64,000 nucleotides of DNA from Pseudomonas sp. B21-015 (GCF_024749285.1 NZ_CP087196.1:248001-312000); one strand, 5' to 3'; shown: positions 10,148 through 20,318, numbered from the stretch's first letter. Notes: generated from the sequence alone by a model not told the origin. Numbers and translations are program-made.

Positions 10148-10408
10148 ACGAAATCAGGGAGTCGTTAGCGAAATGGGCCGGCATTTTAACAGGCTCAGCG
10201 AATTGTGCTGCTCTCTCCGACTTGTGACGCAACACACCATCTTCATTTGCCGGTTTAGCAACTTTCACGCAGGATGCGCGGTGAGTTTGCGTCTAATGTT
10301 CGTATTCAAGACACAAAACGTGTTTGATAACCGATGTCATTTTGTCATTGGATATCAGCGCGGCATAATGCCCGCCGCCTACATCATTGCAGAGTCTAGG
10401 GAGATAGC

Positions 10409-12082
10409 TTGTCTACGCCTGTCGAACCCTTGCGTTTGCTGCTACTGGCCGAAGAGCCGGCGTGGGCAGCGTTGTTGCGCGAGTGTCTGGCTCCGATGGG
10501 GAGTGCGGCGGTGCTGATCTGCGCGCCGAGCTGGGAGTCTGTCAGCAGCCTGTTCGATGACAACCGCTGCGCGGTGTTATTGACGATTCCTGCTCTCCAG
10601 CCGGCACCTGGCCGTTGCAGCCTGCCGACGGTGCTGCTGCTCGAACACGAGCCGCTGCTGCCGCCCGACGGTGTGAGCGACTGGCTGGTGCGCGATCTGC
10701 TGGACCCCGGCATGCTGCGTCGCTGCTTGCGTCATGTGCGTGAGCGCGGTGTGCTGGAAAACACGTTGCAGCGCCTGGCCGAACAAGACCCGTTGACCGG
10801 CATCGCCAACCGTCAGGGTTTCCAGACCTTGCTGGCGGCGCGTCTGGCGGAAAACGACGGCCGTGGCCTGGCCCTCGGTCACCTCGACCTCGACAACTTT
10901 CGCCATGCCAACGACGCCCTCGGCCATCAGGCCGGCGACCGGTTGATCTTGCAAGTGGTCGCGCGTCTGAAAAGCCAGCTGGAGGCCAGCGATCAATTGG
11001 CGCGGCTGGGCAGCGATGAATTCGCCCTGCTGATCGACACCCGCCGCGCCCCTCAGCGCGCCGAATGGATGGCCGAACGGATCATAGAAGTCCTGTCGGA
11101 GCCGTACTGGGTCGACGGCGAAAGCTTGTTGATCGGTTCCAGCCTCGGCGTTGCCCATGCTCGAGCCCAGGCCGGTGCCGACCCGCTGATGTGGCATGCG
11201 CACATCGCTATGCAGCAGGCCAAAAGCACCCAAGGTTGCACCTTTCACATCTTCAACGAACGGATCAATCGCAATGCCCGCAGCATCGCGGACCTCGAAA
11301 GCGAGCTGCGCCGGGCCTTGCGCCGCGATGAGCTGGAGCTGCATTACCAGCCTCGCCTGAACCTTGAAGACGGCCAGATTGTCGGCCTCGAAGCCTTGGT
11401 GCGCTGGCGTCATGGCGAACGCGGCTTGCTACCCCCTAGCGAATTCGTGCCGCTGGCCGAGCAAAGCGGCTTGATCGTGCCGCTGGGGTACTGGGTGATT
11501 TCCCGGGCCCTGCGGGACATGCAGGCGTTGCGCGAACGGGGGCTGCCGGCGCTGCACATGGCGATCAACCTGTCGTTCCGGCAGTTTCAGGACAGCCAAC
11601 TGTTGTCGACCCTGAGCCGGCTGATTGCCGAGCGTGGCGTCGAGGCGCAATGGCTGGAATTCGAACTGACCGAAACCGCCGTGATGCGCCGCAGCGATCT
11701 GGTCAAGCAGACCATGGACGCTCTCGGGCGCCTCGGCGTGCGCTTCTCGCTGGACGATTTCGGCACCGGGTTCTCTTCGTTCGTGCACCTCAACAGCCTG
11801 CCGATTGCGTTGTTAAAGGTCGACAAGAGCTTTGTCGGTGGCATGGAAGAGCGGGAAGAGAATCGCAAACTGGTGCACGCGATGATCAACCTGGCGCACA
11901 ACCTCAACCTCGAAGTGGTCGCCGAAGGTGTGGAAACGCCGGAGCAGCTGGATTTGTTGCGCGGGTTTGGTTGCGATCAGGTGCAGGGGTATCTGATCAG
12001 CAAGCCGTTGCCGTTGGCCGAGTTGGTGGAGTATCTGGCCTTTGGCAGCAGTCAGCAGCCGGTGCTGGAAATCGTGAGCTGA
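10409..12082 (+). CDS. Degenerate GGDEF - EAL cyclic-di-GMP phosphodiesterase-like protein
   Basis: 557 residues in three parts. Residues 1-115 resemble a receiver fold without an obvious phospho-acceptor. A GGDEF domain (about 125-285) has GSDEF at 201-205 in place of GGDEF and no RxxD inhibitory site. An EAL domain (about 300-545) has EAL at 328-330 and the catalytic motifs ELTET, DDFGTG, KVDKSF and VVAEGVET. Intact EAL with a mutated GGDEF predicts net c-di-GMP hydrolysis. The neighbour order (rep, this gene, MATE pump, LysR) is that of the P. aeruginosa PA5295 phosphodiesterase region. Start is TTG at 10409 with GGGAGA upstream. Confidence 0.88.
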   Translation: MSTPVEPLRLLLLAEEPAWAALLRECLAPMGSAAVLICAPSWESVSSLFDDNRCAVLLTIPALQPAPGRCSLPTVLLLEHEPLLPPDGVSDWLVRDLLDPGMLRRCLRHVRERGVLENTLQRLAEQDPLTGIANRQGFQTLLAARLAENDGRGLALGHLDLDNFRHANDALGHQAGDRLILQVVARLKSQLEASDQLARLGSDEFALLIDTRRAPQRAEWMAERIIEVLSEPYWVDGESLLIGSSLGVAHARAQAGADPLMWHAHIAMQQAKSTQGCTFHIFNERINRNARSIADLESELRRALRRDELELHYQPRLNLEDGQIVGLEALVRWRHGERGLLPPSEFVPLAEQSGLIVPLGYWVISRALRDMQALRERGLPALHMAINLSFRQFQDSQLLSTLSRLIAERGVEAQWLEFELTETAVMRRSDLVKQTMDALGRLGVRFSLDDFGTGFSSFVHLNSLPIALLKVDKSFVGGMEEREENRKLVHAMINLAHNLNLEVVAEGVETPEQLDLLRGFGCDQVQGYLISKPLPLAELVEYLAFGSSQQPVLEIVS

Positions 12083-12107
12083 CCACGACTTTTCAGTTGG
12101 CACAAAA

Positions 12108-12201
12108 CCTGTGGGAGCGAGCTTGCTCGCGATAGCGGAGTATCAGTCGACATGGATTTTGACTGACCTGGCCTCATCGCGAGCAAGCTCGCTCCCACAG
12201 G
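12108..12201. repeat. REP pair (GAGCTTGCTCGC variant)
   Basis: Inverted copies of GGGAGCGAGCTTGCTCGCGA around about 40 bases, between the convergent EAL-protein and MATE genes. Confidence 0.95.
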
Positions 12202-12206
12202 GGATC

Positions 12207-13601
12207 TCACTCCGCCTGAACTGTCTCGAATTGCTGTGACCCCGGCTCGGACCGAATCATCCGCGTCATCTTCCACTCAAACGCCAGCGTCAGACTCACC
12301 GCCGCACACGCCAGCCCCAGCGCCAACCCCCACCAGACCCCCGTTGGCCCCCAGTTCAAATGGAAGGCCATCCACCAGGCGGCCGGTGCACCGATCAGCC
12401 AGTAGCAACCCAAACCCACCAGGAACGTGGTCTTGGCATCCTTGAGCCCGCGAATGCAGCCCATGGCGATGGTTTGCGTGCCGTCGAACAGTTCGAACCA
12501 CGCCGCCACCGCCAGCAGGCTCACGGCCAGATTGATGACTTCGCGGAACGCCGGGTCGTTGTGGTCCAGGAACAAGCCGATCAACTGATTCGGCAGCAGC
12601 CAGAAGACCATCGCAAACCCCAGCATCGACGCGGCTCCAAAGGCGATCCCGACGCGGCCGGCCAGCCGTGCATCTCGCAATTGCCCGGCACCGTAATGCT
12701 GGCCGATGCGCATGGTGATCGCATAGGAAAGCCCCGCCGGCACCATGAACGCCACCGAGACGATTTGCAGGGCGATCTGGTGCGCTGCCAGTTGCGTACT
12801 GCCCATGGTGCCCATGCACAGCGCGGCGAAGGCAAACAGGCCGACTTCCACCGCATAAGTGCCGCCAATCGGCAGGCCCAGGCGCCACAATTCCTTCAAG
12901 TACTGACGATTGGGCCGCGACAGACCCTGGCGCAATGGATACGCGTCATAGGCCGGATGCCGACGAATGTGCAGCGCGAGTGCCAGCGCCATGAGGTTGG
13001 CCACGATCGCTGTGACCAGACCGATGCCCATCAGACCCATTTTCGGCAGACCGAACATGCCGGTGATCAATGCATAGTTGAGCAGGAAGTTGGCCACGGT
13101 GCCGGCGAGGCTGATGACCATCACCGGTGTCGCCCGACCGATGGCACTGGTGAAGCCGAGCAGCGCCATGAAGCTCAGGTAGCCGGGCAGGGCGAGCGGC
13201 AGGATCAACAGAAACTGGCCGGCAGCCTGGACGTTGGTTTCGGTCTGACCGAACAGCAGCAACACCGGTTTCAGGTTCCACAGCAGCAAACCCGCCACCA
13301 GCGCCATCAACCATGCCAGCCACAACCCGGCCTGGGTCAGCCGCGCCGCGCCAATGATGTCGCCCGCGCCCTGACGAATCGCCACCAGGGTGCCGACGGC
13401 GGCGATCACGCCGATGCAGAAAATCGACACGAACGAATACGTCGCCGCGCCCAGACCACCGCCGGCGAGCGCCTCGGGGCTCAGGCGCGCCATCATCAAA
13501 GTGTCGGTGAGGACCATCAACATGTGCGCCAACTGCGAGGCAATCAACGGCCCCGCCAGCCGCAGGATGGCCCAGAGCTCAATACGCACTGGATGCTGCA
13601 T
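12207..13601 (-). CDS. MATE-family multidrug efflux pump (NorM-like)
   Basis: 464-residue integral membrane protein with twelve predicted hydrophobic segments in the two six-helix bundles of the MATE family; typical N-terminus LRLAGPLIASQLAHMLMVLTDTLMMARLSPEALAGG. Members export cationic drugs in exchange for Na+ or H+. A GTG-type upstream start 9 bases earlier is possible; ATG at 13601 gives MQHPVRIEL. It is divergent from a LysR regulator with 157 bases between them, suggesting control by that regulator. Confidence 0.92.
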   Translation of the reverse strand: MQHPVRIELWAILRLAGPLIASQLAHMLMVLTDTLMMARLSPEALAGGGLGAATYSFVSIFCIGVIAAVGTLVAIRQGAGDIIGAARLTQAGLWLAWLMALVAGLLLWNLKPVLLLFGQTETNVQAAGQFLLILPLALPGYLSFMALLGFTSAIGRATPVMVISLAGTVANFLLNYALITGMFGLPKMGLMGIGLVTAIVANLMALALALHIRRHPAYDAYPLRQGLSRPNRQYLKELWRLGLPIGGTYAVEVGLFAFAALCMGTMGSTQLAAHQIALQIVSVAFMVPAGLSYAITMRIGQHYGAGQLRDARLAGRVGIAFGAASMLGFAMVFWLLPNQLIGLFLDHNDPAFREVINLAVSLLAVAAWFELFDGTQTIAMGCIRGLKDAKTTFLVGLGCYWLIGAPAAWWMAFHLNWGPTGVWWGLALGLACAAVSLTLAFEWKMTRMIRSEPGSQQFETVQAE

Positions 13602-13758
13602 GATCATCACGCTCGATTGTCAGAGAGAACAGGAAGCGTCGATTCTCGGCGCTCTGCGGGGTTTGCACAAAGGGATAAAAAGGATGGGTGGCATGATTAA
13701 AACTCATGCTCAGGGCTTTCTGATAAGTTGAGGCAACCGCGCTATAGGAGCTTTCCCA

Positions 13759-14679
13759 ATGTCCCGTCGTCTTCCTCCCTTGTATGCCCTTCGAGCATTC
13801 GAAGCGGCGGCGCGGCATAGCTCGTTTACCCGTGCCGCCGAAGAATTGTCGATCACGCAAAGTGCGGTCAGTCGGCACATTCGTACGCTCGAAGAGCATT
13901 TTTCCTGTCGGCTGTTTCATCGCAGCGGGCGCAACCTGCAACTGACCGAATCGGCGCGGTTGATCCTGCCCGGCATTCGCGAAGGCTTCACCGCCCTTGA
14001 ACGGGCCTGCAATACCTTGCGCGCCGAGGACGACATCCTGCGCATGAAGGCCCCGTCGACCCTGACCATGCGCTGGCTGCTGGCGCGGCTCAGTCGATTT
14101 CGGCACCTGCGGCCGGGGAACGAGGTGCAATTGACCAGCGCCTGGATGGATGTCGATACGGTGGACTTCAACCACGAACCCTTCGATTGCGCGGTCATCC
14201 TCAGTAACGGGCATTTTCCACCGGACTGGGAGACGACTTTGCTGTTCCCCGAAGAGCTGATACCGGTGGGGGCGCCGAATCTTCTGAAGGATCAACCGTG
14301 GGACGTTGCGCGCCTGGCCAGCACCGAGCTGCTGCACCCGACGCCGGACCGCCGTGACTGGCGCAACTGGCTGGAACGCATGGGCCTGACCGATCAGGTT
14401 TCGCTCAAGGGCGGGCAGGTATTCGACACGCTGGAGCTGGGCATGATTGCTGCCGCCCGAGGTTACGGCGTGTCGATGGGGGATTTGCTGATGGTGGCGG
14501 AGGACGTTGCGCAAGGACGTCTGAGTTTGCCGTGGCCGACGGCCGTTGCCAGTGGTGAGCATTATTACCTGGTCTGGCCGAAAACCCGTCCGGGAGGTGA
14601 ACGTTTGCGCCGGCTCAGCGACTTCCTGCAAGGGGAAGTCCGAGCCATGGAATTACCGGATGTCGAACGCTTGGGCTGA
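13759..14679 (+). CDS. LysR-family regulator (GcvA-like)
   Basis: 306 residues. N-terminal winged helix at 6-65 (LYALRAFEAAARHSSFTRAA, then SITQSAVSRHIRTLEEHF) and a PBP2-type effector domain. The opening LPPLYALRAFEAAARH is characteristic of the GcvA subgroup. Divergent from the MATE pump, which is a likely target; the effector cannot be told from sequence. Confidence 0.9.
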   Translation: MSRRLPPLYALRAFEAAARHSSFTRAAEELSITQSAVSRHIRTLEEHFSCRLFHRSGRNLQLTESARLILPGIREGFTALERACNTLRAEDDILRMKAPSTLTMRWLLARLSRFRHLRPGNEVQLTSAWMDVDTVDFNHEPFDCAVILSNGHFPPDWETTLLFPEELIPVGAPNLLKDQPWDVARLASTELLHPTPDRRDWRNWLERMGLTDQVSLKGGQVFDTLELGMIAAARGYGVSMGDLLMVAEDVAQGRLSLPWPTAVASGEHYYLVWPKTRPGGERLRRLSDFLQGEVRAMELPDVERLG

Positions 14680-14864
14680 ATCGATGGAGTCGCCGCAATG
14701 GCGGCCTTGAGCCATATCCCGGTTAATCACTCAAGTATTCAGCTCTGCCGCCGAAAATCTGCTCATGGAACCTTCGTGCAGGGTCCACGTTATTCCCACT
14801 ATCAGAAATTTTGCCGAGTGTGCGATGGGATCAGAGTGATCCGGCCACTGGGTCAGGAGCTGTC

Positions 14865-16841
14865 ATGTCTCAACCTCGTGCTCGGATCGCTTCACAGCTG
14901 GGTCTTGCGCTTGCCGTGATACTGGCAATTGTCATCAGCGGCAGTACCGTGTTTGCCCTGCGTTCGCTGGACGCCGCCAACCTCGCCACCCGCGAAGAGC
15001 ACCTGGCCAGCGAGGCACGGCTGCTGGCCGATCAGCTGAGCACTTTCCACGGCACGTTGCGTGAAAGTACCCAGCGCCTCAGCGGCCTGTTCGAGAAGCG
15101 CTTCAGCGCCGGTTTGAGTGTTCATCCGGATGAGCCGGTGACTGTGGCGGGTGTGCAGGCCCCGGGCCTGCACCTGGGCAGTGAAGTGCTGAATAACAAC
15201 TTCGCGGAAGTCGATGAGTTCAAGCAGATGACCGCCGGCGTCGCCACGCTGTTCGTGCGCAAAGGCGAAGACTTCATTCGGGTCAGCACGTCCTTGAGCA
15301 AACAGGACGGCACCCGGGCCATCGGCACGCTGCTGGATCACGCTCACCCGGCCTATGCACGTTTGATAGCCGGGCAGAGCTATGTGGGTCGCGCCTTGCT
15401 CTTTGAACGCTCCTACATGACTCAGTACACCCCCGTACGCGACAGCGGCGGTAAGGTGATTGCCGTGCTGTTCGTAGGATTCGATTACACCGACGCACAG
15501 AAGGCCCAGTTCGAAAACCTCAAACGCTTCCGCATCGGCCAGACTGGCTCCCTGGCGCTGCTTGATGAGCAGAACAAATGGCTGGTGCCGATCGCCGGTG
15601 TGCAAGCGCCGGATCAGGCGGTCCCAAACATCGTTGGTCTGGCCAAGACGCCGGGCAAGGGTGATTTCTGGAGCGACACGTCGCAAGACTTCTACAGCGT
15701 TGCGGTGCCGTTCGAGGGCGGGCCCTGGTCGGTGGTGGCGAGTATGCCGAAAACCGAAATCCGCGCCGTGACGTGGAGCGTCGGTATTCAATTGGCCATC
15801 GGCAGTCTGCTGGCGATGTTGCTGGCGGTCGGAGCGGCAGTCTGGTTGTTGCGCAGCAAACTGGCGCCGCTGAGTGATCTGGTGCGTCAGGCCGAAGCCT
15901 TGGGCGCCGGTGATTTGAGTGTGCGCCTGAACGTGTCGAGCAATGACGAGATCGGTCAGTTGGCCCGTGCCTTCAACCAGATGAGCCAGGCACTGTCGGC
16001 CATGGTCGAGCATATCCGCAAGGCCTCGGAAGAGGTCAACAGCCGTGCTCAGGCGTTGTCCGGCTTATCAGGTGGTGCCTACGAAGGGATGGAGCAGCAG
16101 TCCGGCGAAATCACCAGCATGGCCGGCGCCGTGGAAGAGTTCAGCGCCACTTCGCTGAACATCGCCGACAACATGGGCAACACCCAGCGTCTGGCGCAGG
16201 AAAACGCACAGCAAACCCAGATCGGTCGTACGTCGATGGACGAAGCTTCCTCATCCCTGGAGCAAATCGCCGGTGCACTGAACAGCACCGCGACGGTGAT
16301 CAATACCTTGGGTCAGCGTTCTCAGGAAATCGGCGGCATTGTCGGGGTGATTACCGCGATCGCCGAACAAACCAACCTGCTGGCGCTCAACGCCGCCATC
16401 GAAGCCGCCCGCGCCGGTGAGCAGGGCCGTGGGTTTGCGGTGGTGGCCGATGAGGTGCGCAACCTGGCCTCACGCACCCGCCAGGCCACTGACGAAATTT
16501 CCGGGATGATTCAAAGCATCCAGCAGGAAACCGGCAATGCCATCAGCACCATGGAACAGGGCAACGTACTGATGCAGGAAGGCCTGTCGCGCAACGCCAA
16601 CGTCGCTTCGGCCCTGGCGCGGATCGATGAACAAAGCCGCTCGGCCGGTCAGCAGTTCGCTGCGATCACCACAGCGACCCAGGAACAAAGCAGCACCGCG
16701 ACCTTGCTCAGCAGCAATCTGCAAAGCATCGCTTTGGCGAACAGTGAACAGCGGGAAGTGGTGTCGAACCTGGCTGTGACCGCCAAAGAGCTGGAGAAGC
16801 TCGCGGCGGATTTGCGGCATGAGGTTGACCGGTTTCGTTGA
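14865..16841 (+). CDS. Methyl-accepting chemotaxis protein with double-Cache sensor
   Basis: 658-residue inner-membrane chemoreceptor. First membrane helix at about 10-32, a large periplasmic Cache_3/Cache_2-type sensor, second helix near 305-328 ([20 protein letters not shown]), HAMP domain, then the cytoplasmic signalling hairpin with the conserved tip [20 protein letters not shown] and [15 protein letters not shown] that contacts CheA/CheW. ATG at 14865 chosen for AGGAG just upstream and because it places the first helix at the N-terminus. No CheR pentapeptide tether at the C-terminus (ends EVDRFR). Ligand unknown; Cache_3-Cache_2 receptors often bind organic acids. Confidence 0.93.
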   Translation: MSQPRARIASQLGLALAVILAIVISGSTVFALRSLDAANLATREEHLASEARLLADQLSTFHGTLRESTQRLSGLFEKRFSAGLSVHPDEPVTVAGVQAPGLHLGSEVLNNNFAEVDEFKQMTAGVATLFVRKGEDFIRVSTSLSKQDGTRAIGTLLDHAHPAYARLIAGQSYVGRALLFERSYMTQYTPVRDSGGKVIAVLFVGFDYTDAQKAQFENLKRFRIGQTGSLALLDEQNKWLVPIAGVQAPDQAVPNIVGLAKTPGKGDFWSDTSQDFYSVAVPFEGGPWSVVASMPKTEIRAVTWSVGIQLAIGSLLAMLLAVGAAVWLLRSKLAPLSDLVRQAEALGAGDLSVRLNVSSNDEIGQLARAFNQMSQALSAMVEHIRKASEEVNSRAQALSGLSGGAYEGMEQQSGEITSMAGAVEEFSATSLNIADNMGNTQRLAQENAQQTQIGRTSMDEASSSLEQIAGALNSTATVINTLGQRSQEIGGIVGVITAIAEQTNLLALNAAIEAARAGEQGRGFAVVADEVRNLASRTRQATDEISGMIQSIQQETGNAISTMEQGNVLMQEGLSRNANVASALARIDEQSRSAGQQFAAITTATQEQSSTATLLSSNLQSIALANSEQREVVSNLAVTAKELEKLAADLRHEVDRFR

Positions 16842-16857
16842 GTCACCTCTGAAATCG

Positions 16858-16951
16858 CCTTCGCGAGCAAGCCCGCTCCCACAGTAGATCTGCGGTGAAC
16901 ACAGTATTTGTGAACGCTGGAGATCATGTGGGAGCGGGCTTGCCCGCGAAG
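16858..16951. repeat. REP pair
   Basis: Inverted REP units (GCGAGCAAGCCCGCTCCCAC and its partner GGGAGCGGGCTTGCCCGCGA) about 45 bases apart between the chemoreceptor and the DUF4432 gene. Confidence 0.95.
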
Positions 16952-17106
16952 GGATCGACTCGATTCCCAATTTGTCTCAAAGCTGTGGATCAATTCCTCA
17001 CTAATAGTCTTCCTTGGCATTTAGCACCAGTGTCTCGATTTTTATGCTTGCTGAAACGTTTCTTCAAGTCTATAAAATTGGCACAACTCCAAGAAAGGCT
17101 GCTGCC

Positions 17107-18321
17107 ATGACCCCGCTCAAACTCTTCGTTGCCCTCAGCGCACTGTCCGCTGCCTCCCAAGCCATGGCCTGGGATTATGTTTTGCTCGACACCGACAAAG
17201 CCGCCCAGAACTGGCAGATCACCAGCCAGCAACTCGGCGTAAAAACCGACAAACCCTTCAGCGTCACCCTGCGCACCTTGCACGGCGGTCGGCAGGAAGG
17301 CGTCAGCATCGTCGACATCGATAACGGCACGATGAAACTTTCAGTAGTACCGACTCGTGGCATGAACGTCCTGCAGGCCTCCGTCGGCGATGTGCGCATG
17401 GGCTGGGATTCGCCGGTCAAGGAAGTGGTCAATCCTTCCTTCATCGAACTCAACGGCCGTGGTGGCCTGGGCTGGCTGGAAGGCTTCAACGAACTGGTCA
17501 CCCGCTGTGGCTACGAATGGGTCGGTCACCCCGGCATCGACAACGGCGAACTGCTGACCCTGCACGGTCGCGCCGCCAACATCCCTGCGAACAAAGTCAC
17601 CCTGCACATCGATGAAAAACCGCCGTACGCCATCACTCTGCGCGGCGAGCTGAAAGAGCAGGCGTTCAAGAAAGTCGACTTCTCCGTCGCGACCGAACTG
17701 GTCACCGAACCCGGCAGCGTAGCGTTCGCCCTCAACGACACCCTGACCAACAACGGCGACTATCCGAAGGAATACCAGGCGCTGTATCACAGCAACTTCA
17801 GTACCCCATTCCTGGAGCAGGGCGCTCGCTTCGCCGCGCCGGTGAAACAGGTGTCGCCATTCAACGACAAGGCCAAGGGCGATCTGCCCGACTGGCAAAC
17901 CTACCGCGCACCGACCAAGGACTACGACGAAACGGTCTATAACGTGGTGCCATATGCCGATGCCAAGGGCGATACATTAACCGTGCTGCATAACAAGGCC
18001 GGCAGCCTGGGGGTTTCGGTCGGCTTCAATACTCAAACACTGCCCGTGTTCTCCCTGTGGAAAAACACCGATACCCAGGGGCAGGGCTATGTCACGGGAC
18101 TGGAGCCGGGGACGAGTTTTTCTTACAACCGCCGGTATCAGCGGCCATTGAACCTGGTGCCGACAATTGGGCCGAAGGAACAGAAGCAGTTCGGGATCAG
18201 CTACAGCTTGTTGGCGGATAAGGCGGCTGTGGATAAGGCGTTGAAGCGTGTGAGCGAGATTCAGGGTGGGCGGGAGACAGAGGTGCGGCAGACGCCATTG
18301 GTTGATCTCACCAAGGGGTGA
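17107..18321 (+). CDS. Exported aldose 1-epimerase-like protein (DUF4432)
   Basis: 404 residues with a cleavable signal peptide (residues 1-21, SAASQAMA). The mature part is of the DUF4432/galactose-mutarotase-like beta-sandwich family: VPTRGMNVLQASVG, GGLGWLEGFNELVTRCGYEWVG, then LHGRAANIPA and ALYHSNFSTPFLEQG. Family members probably bind or epimerise sugars; most are cytoplasmic, so periplasmic export is notable. ATG at 17107 preferred (AGAAAGGCTGCTGCC upstream) over a longer frame starting inside the upstream leader. Its stop is only 7 bases from the comM remnant on the other strand. Confidence 0.85.
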   Translation: MTPLKLFVALSALSAASQAMAWDYVLLDTDKAAQNWQITSQQLGVKTDKPFSVTLRTLHGGRQEGVSIVDIDNGTMKLSVVPTRGMNVLQASVGDVRMGWDSPVKEVVNPSFIELNGRGGLGWLEGFNELVTRCGYEWVGHPGIDNGELLTLHGRAANIPANKVTLHIDEKPPYAITLRGELKEQAFKKVDFSVATELVTEPGSVAFALNDTLTNNGDYPKEYQALYHSNFSTPFLEQGARFAAPVKQVSPFNDKAKGDLPDWQTYRAPTKDYDETVYNVVPYADAKGDTLTVLHNKAGSLGVSVGFNTQTLPVFSLWKNTDTQGQGYVTGLEPGTSFSYNRRYQRPLNLVPTIGPKEQKQFGISYSLLADKAAVDKALKRVSEIQGGRETEVRQTPLVDLTKG

Positions 18322-18327
18322 CGCCTG

Positions 18328-18509
18328 CTAATTTGTGCTCGGCCGGTATTGCAGTGCCTCGGCCAAGTGCTCGCGGGTAATGCCATCGACTTGCTCAAGG
18401 TCCGCCAGGGTGCGCGCCACTTTGAGCAGTCGATGGGCTGACCTCAGCGACAAGGTCAGCCGTTCGCACGCCGTTTCCAGCCAGGTTTGGTCAGCAGTGA
18501 CGGGTATCG
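18328..18509 (-). pseudogene. comM: 3'-terminal fragment of a second comM copy
   Basis: On the minus strand this encodes ADQTWLETACERLTLSLRSA, then HRLLKVARTLADLEQVDGIT and EHLAEALQYRPSTN before TAG at 18328. This matches the C-terminus of the comM half at 23801 (ADEGWLESACERLTLSLRAA...EALQYRPSASS) in about four of five residues. The similarity fades just upstream, at about 18500-18530, where the stop codon of the MocR gene lies. It has no start of its own. The simplest reading is that this is the original 3' end of comM, displaced by the inserted block 18.5-23.8 kb. Confidence 0.88.
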
Positions 18510-18530
18510 CGCGAGCCTTCCCAAAATGCC

Positions 18531-20030
18531 CTACCGGGTTTTCAGTGCATTGGCCAAGCGCAGCATGGCCGCTTCGATTTCATAAGCGGTCAGGGACGAG
18601 TAACCCAATAGCCAGCCTTGTTTCTTCTCCTCGCCGGCGTACAACCGGCTCAGGCCGGAAAGCTGCACGCCCGCGCTGGCCGCTTGGCGGATGGTTTTTT
18701 CTTCAGACCAGCCATCGTGCAGCAGGCAGGGAATTTGTAGCCCGCCGGGAGGGCGCAAGGCGGTAACGATGCCGTCCAGGTGCTTGCCGATCGTGTCGAG
18801 CATGATGGCGCGGCGTCCGGCATACAACTTGCGCATGGCTCGGACGTGGGCGTTGTAATGGCCGTCCTCCATAAAGCGCGCCAGGGTCAGTTGCAGGATT
18901 TGTGGTGTATGGCCGTCAATCATGCTGCGGGCGTAGGTGAAAGCCTTGATCAGCTCGTGGGGCAGTACCATGTAACCCATTCGCAAGCCGGGGTAGAGGG
19001 TCTTGCTGAAGGTGCCGATATAGAGCGTACGCTGATACTTGTCCAGGCCCTGTACGCAGGCGGTCGGTTGCCCGTCGTAGTGAAACTCGCTGTCGTAATC
19101 ATCTTCGATGATCCATTTGCCCTTCTCCGCTGCCCAGTTGATCAACTCAAGACGACGCTCCAGCGGCAAGGTCGCGCCGGTGGGGTATTGATGAGAAGGC
19201 GTGACATAAACGCAATTGGCGCCGCTGCGGTCGGCGTACAGCAGGTCGGTGCGTATGCCCAGTTCATCGACATCGATGGGAAGAACGTTGGTCTCGGCGG
19301 TTTCAAAGGCTTTCTTGGCGCCGTAGTAACCCGGGTTTTCCAGCAGGATCGGTTTGCCGGCGTCCACCAGCAACTGCGCACACAGAAAAAGAGCCTGGCG
19401 AGTGCTGCTCAATACCATGATCTGGTCGGGGGAGCATTTGGCCCCGCGCTCGAGGTTCAAGTAGGTGGCGATGGCCTTGCGCAGCGGCTCGGCGCCTTGC
19501 GGATCGCCGTGCAATAGCACGTTGGCGCGATAGTCCTTCATCACTTGGCGTTGCAGGCGCTCCCAGACATCGGTGGGGAAGGTGCGGGTTTCCGGCAGGC
19601 CGGTCGCGAATGCCTTGATTACCTGCTGATCGTTCACGCCGCCACTGTCGAAGATCATCCGCCCGCGCTGGCTCAATCCCGCCCCCGGTGCCGCCTGACT
19701 GCTTTTGACTTCCTGCGCCTTGATGCGTCGGCGCGCTGCGCCGCGCAATTCGGTGCCCAGCGTTTCACAGACATAACTGCCAGCCCCCTCGCGCCGCACG
19801 ATAAAACCGTCGCGGTGCAGTTGCACGTAGGCGTTTTCAACAGTGTCGCGGGCAATCCCGAGTGACTTGGCCAGGACCCGGGTCGCGGGCAGCTTCAAGC
19901 CTGGGGCAAGGGCGCCATCGAGGATCAATGCACGCAGTGCGCGCTGAATCCGCTGATGCAGATTCAACAGCTGGAACTCAACATCGTTGAGGCGCATTTT
20001 CAGCGTTTCCAGCTCGAACGTCTTCGCCAT
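18531..20030 (-). CDS. MocR/PdxR-type regulator (GntR HTH + aminotransferase fold)
   Basis: 499 residues. GntR winged helix at about 20-90 (ALILDGALAPGLKLPATRVL; AKSLGIARDTVENAYVQLHRDGFI), linker, then a fold-type I aminotransferase-like domain (140-495) with the PLP-lysine region GTFSKTLYPGLRMGY, the Asp motif IIEDDYDSEFHYDG and TPSHQYPTG. MocR proteins use bound PLP or its amino-acid adducts as signal. It is divergent from a transporter/YggS/SHMT set, so it most likely regulates those. A perfect 8-bp inverted repeat just upstream is a candidate operator. The stop codon abuts the displaced comM fragment. Confidence 0.92.
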   Translation of the reverse strand: MAKTFELETLKMRLNDVEFQLLNLHQRIQRALRALILDGALAPGLKLPATRVLAKSLGIARDTVENAYVQLHRDGFIVRREGAGSYVCETLGTELRGAARRRIKAQEVKSSQAAPGAGLSQRGRMIFDSGGVNDQQVIKAFATGLPETRTFPTDVWERLQRQVMKDYRANVLLHGDPQGAEPLRKAIATYLNLERGAKCSPDQIMVLSSTRQALFLCAQLLVDAGKPILLENPGYYGAKKAFETAETNVLPIDVDELGIRTDLLYADRSGANCVYVTPSHQYPTGATLPLERRLELINWAAEKGKWIIEDDYDSEFHYDGQPTACVQGLDKYQRTLYIGTFSKTLYPGLRMGYMVLPHELIKAFTYARSMIDGHTPQILQLTLARFMEDGHYNAHVRAMRKLYAGRRAIMLDTIGKHLDGIVTALRPPGGLQIPCLLHDGWSEEKTIRQAASAGVQLSGLSRLYAGEEKKQGWLLGYSSLTAYEIEAAMLRLANALKTR

Positions 20031-20054
20031 GCGGTCTGCCTGATCTTAGTAAAT

Positions 20055-20074
20055 TGGCCTGCAAAGGCAGGCCA
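20055..20074. promoter_or_regulatory. Candidate MocR operator (inverted repeat)
   Basis: TGGCCTGC-AAAG-GCAGGCCA: perfect 8-bp arms, 25 bases upstream of the MocR start codon, suited to autoregulation. Farther along, at 20200-20218, GGTCTGG occurs twice as a direct repeat with 12-base phasing, nearer the divergent transporter; MocR proteins often bind direct repeats. Confidence 0.5.
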
Positions 20075-20318
20075 GTCTATCCGTAGAATCCGCCCATCGT
20101 CACTGCCTTTGCGCTCGGTGATCGGTCGCTGCATTGAGCGACTTCATGAAGAATTTTGCCCGCGGGCTGAGGCAGGGATCGCTTTCAGTCACAGCAAGCG
20201 GTCTGGTAAGTGGTCTGGCCTTCTGCGAGAAAGTGCAGGGGCAAAACATGCCATTTCAACGTTATAAATCCGCCCTTATCCGGGACAGGCACCTCGTTTT
20301 GCAAGGAGCAAAGCCATC

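Noticed and set aside
8816..10168. Long plus-strand open frame (450 codons) opposite rep
   Set aside because: It is the antisense shadow of a GC-rich gene; rep has every helicase motif in order and the antisense protein is His/Val/Gln-rich with no family features.
12360..13700. 446-codon plus-strand frame opposite the MATE gene
   Set aside because: Shadow frame; composition dominated by His, Gln and Arg, and it runs through the start of the real gene and its promoter.
18335..18766. 143-codon plus-strand frame over the comM scrap
   Set aside because: Antisense to the comM fragment and the MocR 3' end; the minus-strand reading explains the sequence.
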